NCBI RefSeq assembly: GCF_004197395.1 | Contig: NZ_SELS01000031.1 | Coordinates: 1 to 64,000 of the forward strand | DNA: 64,000 bases | Direction of reading: 5' to 3' | DNA from: Paraburkholderia sp. UYCP14C | GTDB lineage: Bacteria; Pseudomonadota; Gammaproteobacteria; Burkholderiales; Burkholderiaceae | In this document: piece after piece, positions 29,602 to 38,741 of the stretch | How the letters are laid out: every line of letters starts with the position of its first letter | Numbering within the stretch: the first letter of the stretch is position 1 | Notes under the pieces: model-generated | Database searches by the model: none | What the model saw: the letters and a program-made list of their open reading frames with translations, nothing else | What the model was told of the DNA's origin: nothing | Made by a program: the position numbers and the translations under genes

Positions 29602-29624
29602 ACTTGGAACGCTTCAAGTAGAAT
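29602..29624 (+). promoter_or_regulatory. Palindromic site overlapping a -10 hexamer upstream of the desaturase gene
   Basis: ACTTGGAACGCTTCAAGT (29602-29619) is a near-perfect dyad and runs directly into TAGAAT (29619-29624), a good -10 hexamer. A protein bound here would block RNA polymerase. A second palindrome, CACACGCG-T-CGCGTGTG (29661-29677), lies in the predicted leader. The layout suggests repression of the desaturase, but the regulator is not identifiable. Confidence 0.4.
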
Positions 29625-29709
29625 ATCGTCCTATCCCGCTGTATGCTTTCACTTTCATGACACACGCGTCGCGTGTGCTTCGTATCTCTCGTTCTGCAGG
29701 TAACTTACC

Positions 29710-30906
29710 TTGTTGAATTCTTTGCTCGATTTCCTTGCCCACGGGCTGCTGCATTTCTCGTGGTGGCAACTCGTCGTGTACACGCTAATCGTGACGCACA
29801 TCACGATCATCGGCGTGACCGTCTATCTGCATCGCTGCCAGGCGCATCGCGCGCTGGATCTGCACCCGATCGTCAGTCATTTTTTCCGCTTCTGGCTGTG
29901 GATGACCACTGGCATGCTGACCGGCCAGTGGGCCGCGATTCACCGCAAGCACCATGCGAAGTGTGAAACCGAAGAGGATCCGCACAGCCCGCAAACGCGC
30001 GGCATCTGGAAGGTGCTGCTCGAAGGCGCCGAGCTCTATCGCACCGAAGCGAAAAACGAAGAAACGATGCGCAAGTTCAGTCACGGTACGCCGAACGACT
30101 GGATGGAACGCAACGTCTACACGAAGTACCCGATTCTCGGCGTGAGCCTGATGATGGTGATCAACGTCGCGCTGTTCGGCGTCGTCGGCCTCACCATCTG
30201 GGCCGTGCAGATGGTCTGGATCCCTTTCTGGGCCGCCGGCGTGGTCAACGGCCTCGCGCACTTCTGGGGCTATCGCAACTTCAATTCGTCGGATGCGAGC
30301 ACCAACATTTTCCCGTGGGGCATCATCATTGGCGGCGAGGAGCTGCATAACAATCATCATACGTATGCGACGTCGGCGAAGCTCTCGAATAAGTGGTACG
30401 AGTTCGACATCGGCTGGATGTACATCCGCATCATGCAGGCGTTTCGTCTGGCCAAGGTGAAGAAGGTCGCGCCGACGCCGCGCCTGACCACCGGCAAGCT
30501 CGTGCTCGATCAGGACACGCTGCAGGCCGTACTCGCGAACCGCTACGAAGTGATGGCGCGTTACGCGAAGGCGATCAAGCGGGCGTACCGCCAGGAGCTC
30601 GCGCATCTGAAGGAAGTCGGCGCGCGCGAAAAGTATCAGGTGATGCGCGGCGCGCGTAGCTGGTTTCACAAGGAAGAGGCAGGCCTCAACGAGCCGCAGA
30701 GGCTCCAGTTGCCGCAGATTTTTGCGAACAGCCAGAAGCTGAAGACCTACATCGACATGCGCAACGAACTGGCGGCGATGTGGGAGCGCTCCAACGCATC
30801 GCGCGAGCAATTGCTGGTGCAATTGCAGGACTGGTGCCATCGTGCCGAGCAGAGCGGAATCAAGGCGCTGCAAGACTTCGCGATGCGGTTGCGTCGCTAT
30901 GCCTGA
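29710..30906 (+). CDS. Membrane acyl-lipid/acyl-CoA desaturase (delta-9 type)
   Basis: A 398-residue integral-membrane di-iron desaturase that introduces a double bond into saturated fatty acyl chains. The three His boxes are clear: H41RCQAH46, H78RKHH82 and H212NNHH216. Hydrophobic segments surround them, and the last 150 residues are charged and helical. It begins at a TTG (29710) with an AGG ribosome site nine bases upstream; a second TTG follows directly. It is followed by a strong terminator, so it is a single-gene unit. Preferred chain and carrier cannot be read from sequence. Confidence 0.9.
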   Translation: MLNSLLDFLAHGLLHFSWWQLVVYTLIVTHITIIGVTVYLHRCQAHRALDLHPIVSHFFRFWLWMTTGMLTGQWAAIHRKHHAKCETEEDPHSPQTRGIWKVLLEGAELYRTEAKNEETMRKFSHGTPNDWMERNVYTKYPILGVSLMMVINVALFGVVGLTIWAVQMVWIPFWAAGVVNGLAHFWGYRNFNSSDASTNIFPWGIIIGGEELHNNHHTYATSAKLSNKWYEFDIGWMYIRIMQAFRLAKVKKVAPTPRLTTGKLVLDQDTLQAVLANRYEVMARYAKAIKRAYRQELAHLKEVGAREKYQVMRGARSWFHKEEAGLNEPQRLQLPQIFANSQKLKTYIDMRNELAAMWERSNASREQLLVQLQDWCHRAEQSGIKALQDFAMRLRRYA

Positions 30907-30932
30907 AATCCATTAAAATTCAAAGACGTCAC

Positions 30933-30965
30933 AAAACCCCGCGTTGGCGGGGTTTTGCATTTTTG
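30933..30965 (+). terminator. Rho-independent terminator of the desaturase gene
   Basis: AAAACCCCGC pairs with GCGGGGTTTT (30933-30942, 30947-30956) around a four-base loop, followed by a T run, 27 bases after the stop codon. Confidence 0.9.
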
Positions 30966-31034
30966 GGCTGCGGAAAAGCATCGCGTGCAACGCGAGCGGC
31001 AAGCCGCGGCGGCCAGGTGAGGGCAGAGGAGATG

Positions 31035-32174
31035 ATGGAGCAGCAGGCGATCAAGACCGTCGAATACGATCGGCCACAGGCGCAGGGCACGACCTGCGGG
31101 GTCGGCCAGGCGTGGGCGAAGGTGCCCGAGACGCCGTCGGCGGAAGAGAAGCGGGTGCTGAAGGCACGCATTCGCGAGTTACTCAGACGCGAGAAAGCGG
31201 TGCTGGTCGCGCATTATTATGTCGATGCCGAATTGCAGGAGCTTGCCGACGAAACCGGCGGTTGCGTAGCCGATTCGCTGGAAATGGCGCGCTTCGGCCG
31301 CGATCACGAAGCGCAGACGCTGGTGGTCGCGGGCGTGCGCTTCATGGGCGAGACCGCGAAAATTCTCAGTCCGGACAAGCGCATCCTGATGCCGGATCTG
31401 GATGCGACCTGTTCGCTCGACCTCGGCTGTCCGGTCGACGAGTTCTCGGCGTTCTGCGACGCGCACCCGGACCGCACGGTGGTCGTGTACGCGAACACGA
31501 GCGCGGCCGTGAAGGCGCGCGCGGACTGGATGGCGACGTCGTCGATCGGGCTGGAGATTGTCGCTGATCTGCATGCGCGCGGCGAGAAGATCATCTGGGC
31601 GCCGGACCGTCATCTCGGCAGCTACATCCAGGGCAAGACCGGCGCGGACATGCTGATGTGGCAGGGCTCGTGCCTCGTGCACGACGAATTCAAGGGCATC
31701 GAGCTCGATCTGCTGCGCGCCGATTATCCGCACGCGAAGGTGCTCGTGCATCCGGAGTCGCCGGCCAACGTGGTCGCCCTGGCGGACGTGGTCGGCTCGA
31801 CCACGCAGTTGATCGACGCTGCGCAGAAGCTCAACGCGACGCATTTCATCGTCGCGACCGACCTCGGCATCCTGCACAAGATGCAGCTCGCCGCGCCCGG
31901 CAAGACGCTGATTGCGGCACCGACGGCTGGCAACAGCGCGACCTGCAAGAGCTGCGCGCATTGCCCGTGGATGGCGATGAACGGCCTCGCCAACCTGGCC
32001 GATGTGCTTGAGCGCGGCCACAACGAGATCTTCGTCGATCGCGCGATCGGCGAGCGTGCGCGTCTGCCGATCGACCGCATGCTCGATTTCGCGGCGCGTC
32101 ACAAGAAGCGCGTGCAGGCGAGCGGCGATCTTGCGCGCGACGCGCAACTGTATTCGAACGTGGGGGCAGCGTAA
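31035..32174 (+). CDS. nadA: Quinolinate synthase A
   Basis: A 379-residue 4Fe-4S enzyme that condenses iminoaspartate with dihydroxyacetone phosphate to quinolinate in NAD synthesis. The cluster ligands are expected in [24 protein letters not shown] and [14 protein letters not shown]; the active-site [13 protein letters not shown] segment is near residue 60. GAGGAG lies just before two successive ATGs (31032 and 31035); the second has the better spacing. The stop shares one base with the nadC start (TAATG). Confidence 0.94.
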   Translation: MEQQAIKTVEYDRPQAQGTTCGVGQAWAKVPETPSAEEKRVLKARIRELLRREKAVLVAHYYVDAELQELADETGGCVADSLEMARFGRDHEAQTLVVAGVRFMGETAKILSPDKRILMPDLDATCSLDLGCPVDEFSAFCDAHPDRTVVVYANTSAAVKARADWMATSSIGLEIVADLHARGEKIIWAPDRHLGSYIQGKTGADMLMWQGSCLVHDEFKGIELDLLRADYPHAKVLVHPESPANVVALADVVGSTTQLIDAAQKLNATHFIVATDLGILHKMQLAAPGKTLIAAPTAGNSATCKSCAHCPWMAMNGLANLADVLERGHNEIFVDRAIGERARLPIDRMLDFAARHKKRVQASGDLARDAQLYSNVGAA

Positions 32175-33097
32175 TGACTGTGGTGGAGAAGGCGCCTGAG
32201 CAGGCAGTGGCGCACGAAGGGGCCAACGCAGTGTCGCCGCTTTTCGCGGAGATTCACGCACAATACGGCGCGGCGTTCGACACGGCGCTCGCGCGCAACG
32301 TCGCCGATGCGCTCGCCGAAGACATCGGCAGCGGCGATCAGACCGGCCGCCTCGTGCCTGCCGATGACGTTCGCAACGCGCGCATCATCGTGCGCGAGGA
32401 CGCGGTCCTGTGTGGCGTACCGTGGTTCGACGCGGTGATGCGCGCGGTCGATCCGCGCATCGAAGTTCAATGGCGGTATCGCGAGGGCGACCGCATGAGC
32501 GCCGACACGACGGTGTGCGATCTACGGGGGCCGGTGCGCGCGCTCTTGACCGGCGAGCGCAATGCGATGAATTTTCTGCAGCTGCTGTCGGGCGTGGCGA
32601 GCGCGACGCGCCGCTATGTCGATGCAATCGCTCACACGCGCACGCACGTGCTCGATACGCGCAAGACCTTGCCGGGCTTGCGGCTCGCGCAGAAGTACGC
32701 GGTGCGCGTCGGCGGCGGGGCGAATCAGCGGCTCGCGCTGTACGACGGCATTCTGATCAAGGAAAACCACATTGCAGCGGCCGGCGGCGTGGGTGCGGCG
32801 ATGGACGCGGCGCTCGCGTTGAACGCAGGCGTGCCGATCCAGATCGAAGTCGAAACGCTCGAGCAACTCGAAACCGCGCTCTCACATGGCGCGCAGTCGA
32901 TCCTGCTCGACAACTTCTCGTTCGACATGATGCGCGACGCGGTTCGTATCACGGCGGGGCGCGCAGTGCTCGAGGTGTCCGGTGGCGTGAACTTCGAGAC
33001 CGTGCGTACGATTGCCGAGACGGGCGTGGACCGCGTGTCGATCGGCGCGCTGACCAAGGACGTGCGCGCGACCGACTACTCGATGCGGATCGTTTGA
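32174..33097 (+). CDS. nadC: Nicotinate-nucleotide pyrophosphorylase (carboxylating)
   Basis: A 307-residue quinolinate phosphoribosyltransferase producing nicotinate mononucleotide, CO2 and PPi. Landmarks are LAEDIGSGDQTGRLVP, LDTRKTLPGLRLAQKYAVRVGGGANQR and LIKENHIAAAGG (substrate and PRPP contacts), then IEVETLEQLETAL and LLDNFSFDMMRDAV. It overlaps nadA by one base and faces nadB, so the three enzymes of de novo NAD synthesis from aspartate meet at the hairpin at 33142. Confidence 0.96.
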   Translation: MTVVEKAPEQAVAHEGANAVSPLFAEIHAQYGAAFDTALARNVADALAEDIGSGDQTGRLVPADDVRNARIIVREDAVLCGVPWFDAVMRAVDPRIEVQWRYREGDRMSADTTVCDLRGPVRALLTGERNAMNFLQLLSGVASATRRYVDAIAHTRTHVLDTRKTLPGLRLAQKYAVRVGGGANQRLALYDGILIKENHIAAAGGVGAAMDAALALNAGVPIQIEVETLEQLETALSHGAQSILLDNFSFDMMRDAVRITAGRAVLEVSGGVNFETVRTIAETGVDRVSIGALTKDVRATDYSMRIV

Positions 33098-33141
33098 GCG
33101 TCGGACGTTCTGGCGCACCAACCAACCGTCGCGACAACTGA

Positions 33142-33179
33142 ACAAGGCCATTGCCGGAGCTTTTCGGCAATGGCCTTGT
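33142..33179. terminator. Shared hairpin between convergent nadC and nadB
   Basis: ACAAGGCCATTGCCG pairs perfectly with CGGCAATGGCCTTGT (33142-33156, 33165-33179) around eight bases. It lies 45 bases after nadC and 42 bases after nadB, so it can serve both directions. T runs are short on both sides, so termination may be partial. Confidence 0.65.
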
Positions 33180-33221
33180 CGTTTGAGGCGCCGTTTCAGC
33201 GTATGTTTCAGCGCTATGCCA

Positions 33222-34820
33222 TCAGGTATTCCGCTTGCGCGCATATTTCGGCGACAGCACTGTCGGCAGCGCCTTGGGCAATGCGGCCGGCCAGTCGCGG
33301 CTGAAATGCAGGCCGCGGCTTTCGCGCCGCGAGCGCGCGCCCTCGACGATCAGCGAGGCCACGTCGACCAGATTGCGCAACTCCAGCAGATCACGACTCA
33401 CCTTGAAGTTCGCGTAGTACTCGTGGATCTCGTCGCGCAGTAGCGAAAGCCGGTGCTTCGCGCGCTCGAGCCGCTTGTCGGTGCGCACGATGCCAACGTA
33501 GTTCCACATCAGCCGGCGCAGCTCGTCCCAGTTGTGCGCGACCACGACTTCCTCGTCCGGATCTGACACGCGGCTTTCGTCCCAATCCGGCAGCGGCGCG
33601 TGGACAGCAGCGGCAAAGCCCTCCGCTTCGATCGCCTCGGCGGCCGAGCGGCCGATCACCAGGCATTCGAGCAGTGAATTGCTGGCGAGCCGGTTCGCGC
33701 CGTGCAGGCCCGTGCACGACGTTTCGCCGACCGCATAGAGACCCGCGAGGTCAGTGCGACCTGCCAGGTCGGTGACGACGCCGCCGCACGTGTAATGCGC
33801 GGCCGGCACCACGGGAATCGGCTCTTTCGTGATGTCGATGCCGAACTCGCGGCAGCGGGCGAGGATCGTCGGGAAATGCTCGTGCAGGAACTCGGCGGGC
33901 TGGTGACTAATGTCGAGGTACACGCAGTCGATGCCGCGTTTCTTGATCTCGAAGTCGATCGCGCGCGCGACGATATCGCGCGGTGCAAGCTCCGCGCGCT
34001 CGTCGTGATTGGGCATGAAGCGCGTGCCGTCCGGCAGCTTCAGAATGCCGCCTTCGCCGCGCACCGCTTCCGAAATCAGGAACGACTTCGCGTACGGGTG
34101 AAACAGGCAGGTCGGGTGGAACTGGATAAATTCCATGTTCGACACGCGGCAGCCGGCGCGCCATGCCATCGCGATGCCGTCGCCGGTCGCGGTATCCGGG
34201 TTGGTGGTGTACAGGTAGACCTTGCCGGCGCCGCCGGTCGCGAGCACCGTATGCGGTGCCTCGATCGTGACGGTGCGGCCGCTTTGCAGATCGAGCGCGT
34301 ACAGGCCGTGGCAGCGGCGCCCGGGCAGGCCGAGGCGTTCGGACGTGATCAGGTCGACCGCGTGATGGTCTTCGAACAGCGTGATGTTCGGATGCTGGCG
34401 AACCTGTTCGCTGAGCGTGGCGACGACCGCGTGGCCGGTCGCGTCGGCAGCATGAATGATCCGGCGATGGCTATGACCGCCTTCGCGCGTCAGGTGAAAG
34501 CCCAGTTCGGCGGCGTCGTCTTTCGTGAACGGCACGCCCTGTTCGATCAGCCATTCAATCGCGGCGCGCCCGTGCTCGACGATAAATCGCGTCGCCGCCT
34601 CGTCGCAGAGGCCGCCGCCCGCGATCAGCGTGTCGCGCACGTGATTCTCGACACTGTCCGCGGAATCGAGCACCGCGGCGATGCCGCCCTGCGCCCAGTC
34701 GCTCGCACCCTCGGTCAGCGATCGCTTGGCGATCACAGCAACGCGCCGTGTCTGCGCGAGATTGAGCGCGACGCTCAAACCAGCCAGACCGCTACCGACA
34801 ATCGCCACATCGAATTCCAT
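33222..34820 (-). CDS. nadB: L-aspartate oxidase
   Basis: A 532-residue FAD enzyme that oxidises L-aspartate to iminoaspartate, the substrate of NadA. The N-terminal dinucleotide fold is [18 protein letters not shown]; family motifs are [17 protein letters not shown], the [14 protein letters not shown] segment and [19 protein letters not shown] near the C-terminal half. The best start is the ATG at 34820 (MEFDVAIVG), which has GGAG nine bases upstream; two further ATGs at 34829 and 34835 are possible. It converges on nadC. Confidence 0.96.
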   Translation of the reverse strand: MEFDVAIVGSGLAGLSVALNLAQTRRVAVIAKRSLTEGASDWAQGGIAAVLDSADSVENHVRDTLIAGGGLCDEAATRFIVEHGRAAIEWLIEQGVPFTKDDAAELGFHLTREGGHSHRRIIHAADATGHAVVATLSEQVRQHPNITLFEDHHAVDLITSERLGLPGRRCHGLYALDLQSGRTVTIEAPHTVLATGGAGKVYLYTTNPDTATGDGIAMAWRAGCRVSNMEFIQFHPTCLFHPYAKSFLISEAVRGEGGILKLPDGTRFMPNHDERAELAPRDIVARAIDFEIKKRGIDCVYLDISHQPAEFLHEHFPTILARCREFGIDITKEPIPVVPAAHYTCGGVVTDLAGRTDLAGLYAVGETSCTGLHGANRLASNSLLECLVIGRSAAEAIEAEGFAAAVHAPLPDWDESRVSDPDEEVVVAHNWDELRRLMWNYVGIVRTDKRLERAKHRLSLLRDEIHEYYANFKVSRDLLELRNLVDVASLIVEGARSRRESRGLHFSRDWPAALPKALPTVLSPKYARKRNT

Positions 34821-34978
34821 TGCCCACATCTCCATCTTTCGTTTTGCAATGACGGCGCGCGAACCGCGCCGCGAAAACGACAAAGGATACGCGCCGCGAC
34901 GCGCTAGCGAAAGCTGGCCAAACGGAATAGGGTGATTCGTGCGCGCGTTGCGGCGCTATCGCGAGGTGGGCGCAAGAA

Positions 34979-35009
34979 CAAAAAAGCCTCGCACGGATGC
35001 GAGGCTTTT
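34979..35009 (-). terminator. Rho-independent terminator of rpmB-rpmG
   Basis: AAAAGCCTCGCA pairs with TGCGAGGCTTTT (34982-34993, 34998-35009) with a four-base loop, followed on the minus strand by T. It lies 35 bases after the rpmG stop. Confidence 0.88.
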
Positions 35010-35044
35010 CATGTTTTTGCCTTCGTCAGGCTGGAGAGCCAAGA

Positions 35045-35212
35045 TTACTTGATCTTGGTTTCCTTGTAGTCAACGTGCTTACGGATGACCGGATCAAATT
35101 TCTTGATCAGCATCTTTTCCGGCATGTTGCGTTTGTTCTTCGTCGTCGTGTAGAAGTGACCCGTGCCTGCGGTCGATTCCAGCTTGATCTTGTCGCGTGC
35201 GCCTTTCGCCAT
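35045..35212 (-). CDS. rpmG: 50S ribosomal protein L33
   Basis: A 55-residue protein starting [20 protein letters not shown] and ending DYKETKIK, the classic L33 sequence. It contains no Cys, so it is the zinc-independent form. It lies ten bases downstream of rpmB, the usual rpmB-rpmG pair, and is followed by a terminator. A GGAG-type site (AAGGAG) precedes the ATG. Confidence 0.96.
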   Translation of the reverse strand: MAKGARDKIKLESTAGTGHFYTTTKNKRNMPEKMLIKKFDPVIRKHVDYKETKIK

Positions 35213-35222
35213 GATTTACTCC

Positions 35223-35456
35223 TTAGGCTTCACCGCGTGCGCGCAGGTCTGCGAGCACAGCGTCGATACCGTTCTTGTCGATCAGGCGCAGGCCGGCGTT
35301 CGAAACGCGCAGACGCACCCAACGGTTTTCGCTTTCCACCCAGATACGGCGGTTTTGCAGGTTCGGGAGGAACCGGCGCTTGGTCTTGTTGTTCGCGTGG
35401 GAAACGTTGTTGCCGCTCATCGGCGCTTTCCCAGTTACTTGGCATACGCGTGCCAT
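35223..35456 (-). CDS. rpmB: 50S ribosomal protein L28
   Basis: A 77-residue protein beginning [20 protein letters not shown] with the [13 protein letters not shown] segment that defines L28. It has a single Cys, so no zinc ribbon. An AGGAG site lies eight bases before the ATG. It is the first gene of the rpmB-rpmG unit; a promoter candidate at the end of radC predicts a leader of about 165 bases. Confidence 0.97.
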   Translation of the reverse strand: MARVCQVTGKAPMSGNNVSHANNKTKRRFLPNLQNRRIWVESENRWVRLRVSNAGLRLIDKNGIDAVLADLRARGEA

Positions 35457-35630
35457 GAGAGCACTCCTAATACGCTAATTCTGAGTTCGAACGCCGTGAA
35501 AGTTTCCCGAAAAGAGCCGCGCTGAAGATGTGCGAAGTTGCGTAGAGAGCACTTCGCTACCACAGCCGCCTGACCTTTGCGGAACGCCTTGATGGCTTCG
35601 GAACAGGGGGTTGGAAATAGGCAAACCGGA

Positions 35631-35660
35631 ATTCTAGCAGAAAAAAAGCCGCAAAATCAA
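35631..35660 (-). promoter_or_regulatory. Candidate sigma-70 promoter of rpmB-rpmG
   Basis: On the minus strand TTGATT (35655-35660) and TAGAAT (35631-35636) are spaced by 18 bases. The -35 overlaps the radC stop codon, so the ribosomal genes appear to have their own promoter right after radC. Confidence 0.55.
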
Positions 35661-36568
35661 ACCTTATTTGCGATGCGGAACACGGCGCCGTGCGGCGGCT
35701 TCGCCGCTTCTTGCGCTCGAGCGGCCTTTCGTGCGAGCCCCGGCCAGCCGGCGCGGGCGAACGAGTATACGCTGTCCGCGCCGATTACCAGATGATCGAT
35801 CAGCTGCACATCGACGAGCGCGAGCGCGTCGCGCAGCGTCTGCGTGAGCCGGCAGTCGCTCGCGCTCGGCTCGACGGCGCCAGACGGATGATTATGCGCG
35901 ACGATCAGGCTGGCCGCGTTCGCGGCGAGCGCCCGCCGCACGATCTCGCGCGGATAAACGGCCATGCGCGTCAGCGAGCCGCGTGCGCTTTCCTCGCAGC
36001 GGATCAGCCGATGCCGCGCGTCGAGAAATAGCGACACGAACACCTCCTGCGGCTGACCACCGATCAGAAGACGCAGATAACTTTCGACCGCGTCGGGCGA
36101 ATTCATCAGCGGGCGCTTGCGCATCTTGTCGACGAGCGAGCGGCGCGCCATTTCCATGATCGCGAGCAATTGCGCCTTTTTCGCCGGGCCGATGCCGCGA
36201 ATGCCGTCGAAGTCCTCGTAAGTCGCGTCGAGCATCGCGCGCAGTGAGCCGAAGCGATCGAGCAGCGCCCGCGCGACGCTGAACACGTCGTGGCCGGGCA
36301 GGCCGGAGCCGAGTACGAGTGCGATCATTTCGGTGTCCGACAGCACGTCGGGGCCCTGGTCGATCAGCCGCTCGCGCGGCATGTCGCGCCTGTGCCATTT
36401 GCCGCGGAATAGTTGCGGCCGGGTGCGAGCGGTCGAGTCGGTGGCCTTCGAAGCAGCCCCGGCCGTCTCGTTCGCCGCGGCTTTCGCGCCGCCCCCGATG
36501 CGTTTGCGCGACTTCGGCGGTACCGTTGCCGCAGGTGTGTCGTCGATTGTGCTGGCGAAATCAGCCAT
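35657..36568 (-). CDS. radC: RadC family JAMM-domain protein (UPF0758)
   Basis: A 303-residue protein. The N-terminal 45 residues are Ala/Lys/Thr-rich and disordered. A helix-hairpin-helix region follows ([21 protein letters not shown]), then a JAMM metalloprotease-like domain with [14 protein letters not shown], the H-x-H-x10-D zinc motif. RadC was long linked to DNA repair, but its biochemical role is not settled. The ATG at 36568 has GAGGA ten bases upstream; the frame reaches 36727 but the added residues look non-coding. It is divergent from fkpB. Confidence 0.92.
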   Translation of the reverse strand: MADFASTIDDTPAATVPPKSRKRIGGGAKAAANETAGAASKATDSTARTRPQLFRGKWHRRDMPRERLIDQGPDVLSDTEMIALVLGSGLPGHDVFSVARALLDRFGSLRAMLDATYEDFDGIRGIGPAKKAQLLAIMEMARRSLVDKMRKRPLMNSPDAVESYLRLLIGGQPQEVFVSLFLDARHRLIRCEESARGSLTRMAVYPREIVRRALAANAASLIVAHNHPSGAVEPSASDCRLTQTLRDALALVDVQLIDHLVIGADSVYSFARAGWPGLARKAARAQEAAKPPHGAVFRIANKV

Positions 36569-36777
36569 ATATATAGAGTCCTCCGCATAAGGTTGACGGC
36601 GCGCGCGGCGCAACGCGCCGTCGGGCCGTGCCGCCTCCGCGCGCGACGGACTCAAGCCGGCGCCCGCTAGGTGGCTTACAATAGACGCTTTGCGCACGGC
36701 AGGCCGACGGTTTGCCACACGCGTCAATTGCGCCCGCGGCGCACGCGTGCAGCGCGCTTCGACTGAGCGAGCATTGC

Positions 36778-37233
36778 ATGAGCATCATCGATATTTCCGA
36801 GGTGAAACCCGGTTCACACGTCACGCTGCATTACCGGCTTTCCCTTGCCGATGGCGCCGAAGTGATCAACACGTTCAGCGACAAGCCGGCCACGCTGCTG
36901 CTCGGCGCCGGTCAACTGGCGCCGCCGCTGGAAGATATTTTGCTGGGTTTGAAGGTGGGCCACCATTCGACCTTTCAGCTAGCGCCGGGGCAGGCGTTCG
37001 GCCCGCGCAATCCGGAGTTGATCCAGCGGGTGTCTCTTGCCACGCTGCGGGAGAACAGCATGATCGGCGAGGATTTTTCCCCGGGTGACCTGGTCGAATT
37101 CAATGCGCCGGGCGGCGGGCGCTACGCCGGCGTGCTGAAGGAAGTCGGCGAAACGTCGGCCCTGTTCGATTTCAATCACCCGCTTGCCGGCCAGGCGCTG
37201 GCGTTTGAAGTGAAAATCATCGGGATTCTGTAA
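36778..37233 (+). CDS. fkpB: FKBP-type peptidyl-prolyl isomerase (SlpA/FkpB)
   Basis: A 151-residue protein of the SlyD-like FKBP family: an FK506-binding fold ([19 protein letters not shown] near residue 16) interrupted by an insert-in-flap chaperone domain ([15 protein letters not shown] region) and closed by the [18 protein letters not shown] motif. It assists protein folding in the cytoplasm. It precedes ispH by two bases, the conserved fkpB-ispH (slpA-lytB) pair, so they form one operon. A TACAAT at 36677-36682 is a possible -10. Confidence 0.93.
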   Translation: MSIIDISEVKPGSHVTLHYRLSLADGAEVINTFSDKPATLLLGAGQLAPPLEDILLGLKVGHHSTFQLAPGQAFGPRNPELIQRVSLATLRENSMIGEDFSPGDLVEFNAPGGGRYAGVLKEVGETSALFDFNHPLAGQALAFEVKIIGIL

Positions 37234-37235
37234 AC

Positions 37236-38195
37236 ATGAGCATCACGGATACGACTCTTGCCGAAGCGGAGATCCTGCTGGCCCAGCCACGCGGGTTTTG
37301 CGCCGGCGTCGACCGGGCGATCGAGATCGTCGAGCGGGCCATCAAGCTGTATGGCTCGCCGATCTACGTGCGTCACGAAATCGTCCATAACGCCTATGTG
37401 GTCGAAGACCTGCGCAAGAAGGGAGCGATCTTCATCGAAAACCTGGACGAGGTGCCGGCGGGCAACACGGTGATCTTCAGCGCGCACGGCGTGTCGAAGG
37501 CCGTGCGCTCGGAGGCGGAGTCGCGCGGGCTGCGCGTGTACGACGCCACCTGTCCGCTCGTGACCAAGGTGCATATCGAAGTCGCGAAGATGCGCCAGGA
37601 CGGTTTCGACATCGTGATGATCGGCCACAAGGGCCACCCGGAAGTGGAAGGCACGATGGGCCAGGCGGCCGAGGGTATGCATCTGGTCGAGGACATCGAG
37701 GACGTGCAGGCTTTGCAGCTCGCCGATCCCGAGCGGATCGCGTTCGTCACGCAAACCACGTTGTCGGTCGACGACGCCGCCGAAATCATCGGCGCGCTGA
37801 AGGCCAAGTATCCGTCCATCCGTGAGCCGAAGAAGCAGGACATCTGCTACGCCACGCAGAATCGCCAGGACGCCGTGAAGTTCATGGCGCCGCAGTGCGA
37901 CGTCGTGGTCGTCGTCGGCAGTCCGAACAGCTCGAATTCGAATCGCTTGCGCGAGCTCGCCGAGAAGCTCGGGGTGCCGGCCTATATGGTCGATTCGCCC
38001 GATCAGATCGATCCGGTGTGGGTCGAGGGCAAGCGCCGCATCGGCGTGACCGCCGGCGCGTCCGCTCCGGAGGTGCTGGCGCAGGCAGTGATCGCGCGTC
38101 TGCGCGAATTGGGTGTGCGCAACGTGCGCGCGCTAGAGGGTATCGAGGAAAACATCGCGTTCCCGCTGCCGCGCGGGCTCGGTCTGCCAGCCTGA
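37236..38195 (+). CDS. ispH: 4-hydroxy-3-methylbut-2-enyl diphosphate reductase
   Basis: A 319-residue 4Fe-4S enzyme, last step of the MEP isoprenoid pathway, giving IPP and DMAPP from HMBPP. The three cluster Cys are in [14 protein letters not shown] (residue about 25), [11 protein letters not shown] and [12 protein letters not shown]. Substrate-binding residues include VRHEIVHN and SAHGVS. A terminator follows at 38221. With fkpB it makes a two-gene unit. Confidence 0.97.
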   Translation: MSITDTTLAEAEILLAQPRGFCAGVDRAIEIVERAIKLYGSPIYVRHEIVHNAYVVEDLRKKGAIFIENLDEVPAGNTVIFSAHGVSKAVRSEAESRGLRVYDATCPLVTKVHIEVAKMRQDGFDIVMIGHKGHPEVEGTMGQAAEGMHLVEDIEDVQALQLADPERIAFVTQTTLSVDDAAEIIGALKAKYPSIREPKKQDICYATQNRQDAVKFMAPQCDVVVVVGSPNSSNSNRLRELAEKLGVPAYMVDSPDQIDPVWVEGKRRIGVTAGASAPEVLAQAVIARLRELGVRNVRALEGIEENIAFPLPRGLGLPA

Positions 38196-38220
38196 CAATC
38201 CGTTAGCATCAGTGAAAGGA

Positions 38221-38247
38221 AAGCGCGCCCGAGGGCGCGCTTTTTTT
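38221..38247 (+). terminator. Rho-independent terminator of fkpB-ispH
   Basis: AAGCGCGCCC pairs with GGGCGCGCTT (38221-38230, 38233-38242) with a very short loop and is followed by seven T, 25 bases after the ispH stop. Confidence 0.9.
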
Positions 38248-38422
38248 ATGTGCCGACTCAGACGGCACGCCTGGGTAAATTGGGTGCCAGATCGAACGGT
38301 TCACTGGATTTCAGTGGTCTCGCGCACAAATAATTTTGAATTGTGATCGGGTCTTTTATTGATTTTCGAGCGATGCGCCCCCGTTTTAACCTAAGCAACC
38401 GGCTTAAGACGAATTAATCACG

Positions 38423-38586
38423 CACTGAATTAGTGCATCTTGGCGAACGCACGCTAAAAGGACATATCCGATGCAAAGCCCGCCCTATCCGGCATTCAGC
38501 CCGATCGGCCGCAACACTTGATGCCATCGGGCTCGGGGACGGTGCAACTGGTGCACGAAAAAGGATCGCAACCGGGTTGCGCTTTT
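38423..38586 (+). ncRNA. Candidate structured RNA (small RNA or leader) ending in a terminator-like hairpin
   Basis: Successive inverted repeats: GCACT/AGTGC around 38423-38437, GCCCGAT with ATCGGGC (38499-38505, 38526-38532), GTGCA with TGCAC (38542-38546, 38552-38556), and CGCAA with TTGCG (38567-38571, 38577-38581) followed by CTTTTT. The last looks like a Rho-independent terminator although no protein gene precedes it after ispH's own terminator. This is what a small RNA or an attenuated leader would look like; no known riboswitch family is recognised. Confidence 0.35.
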
Positions 38587-38647
38587 TAGCGAACTTTCCT
38601 CTGAATATCAGGTTGCAATGCAGGAAAACCCCACCGGTTCAACAATA

Positions 38648-38675
38648 TTGCCAGCCGCATAATTGGAGTTACAAT
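38648..38675 (+). promoter_or_regulatory. Candidate sigma-70 promoter of livJ
   Basis: TTGCCA (38648-38653) and TACAAT (38670-38675) are separated by 16 bases. Transcription would start near 38682, 60 bases before the livJ ATG. Confidence 0.45.
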
Positions 38676-38741
38676 GCGCGCGTTCTCAAGGCCTTAAGGT
38701 CCTGAACAGTGGATTTTGAAAGGCGCAGGAGACCTCACTTG

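Larger units (their letters stand above)
38248..38741. other. Long intergenic/leader region upstream of livJ, 494 bases
   Basis: This region has lower GC than its neighbours. It contains a run of short inverted repeats ending in a T-tailed hairpin (see 38423-38586) and a good promoter candidate at 38648-38675. A 90-codon ORF at 38433-38705 is Arg-rich and crosses the hairpins, so I do not accept it. A 16-residue micro-ORF (38471-38521) has an AAGGA ribosome site and may or may not be translated. Confidence 0.6.

Noticed and set aside
38433..38705. 90-codon ORF upstream of livJ
   Set aside because: No ribosome site, Arg-rich composition, and it crosses hairpins and a promoter candidate.
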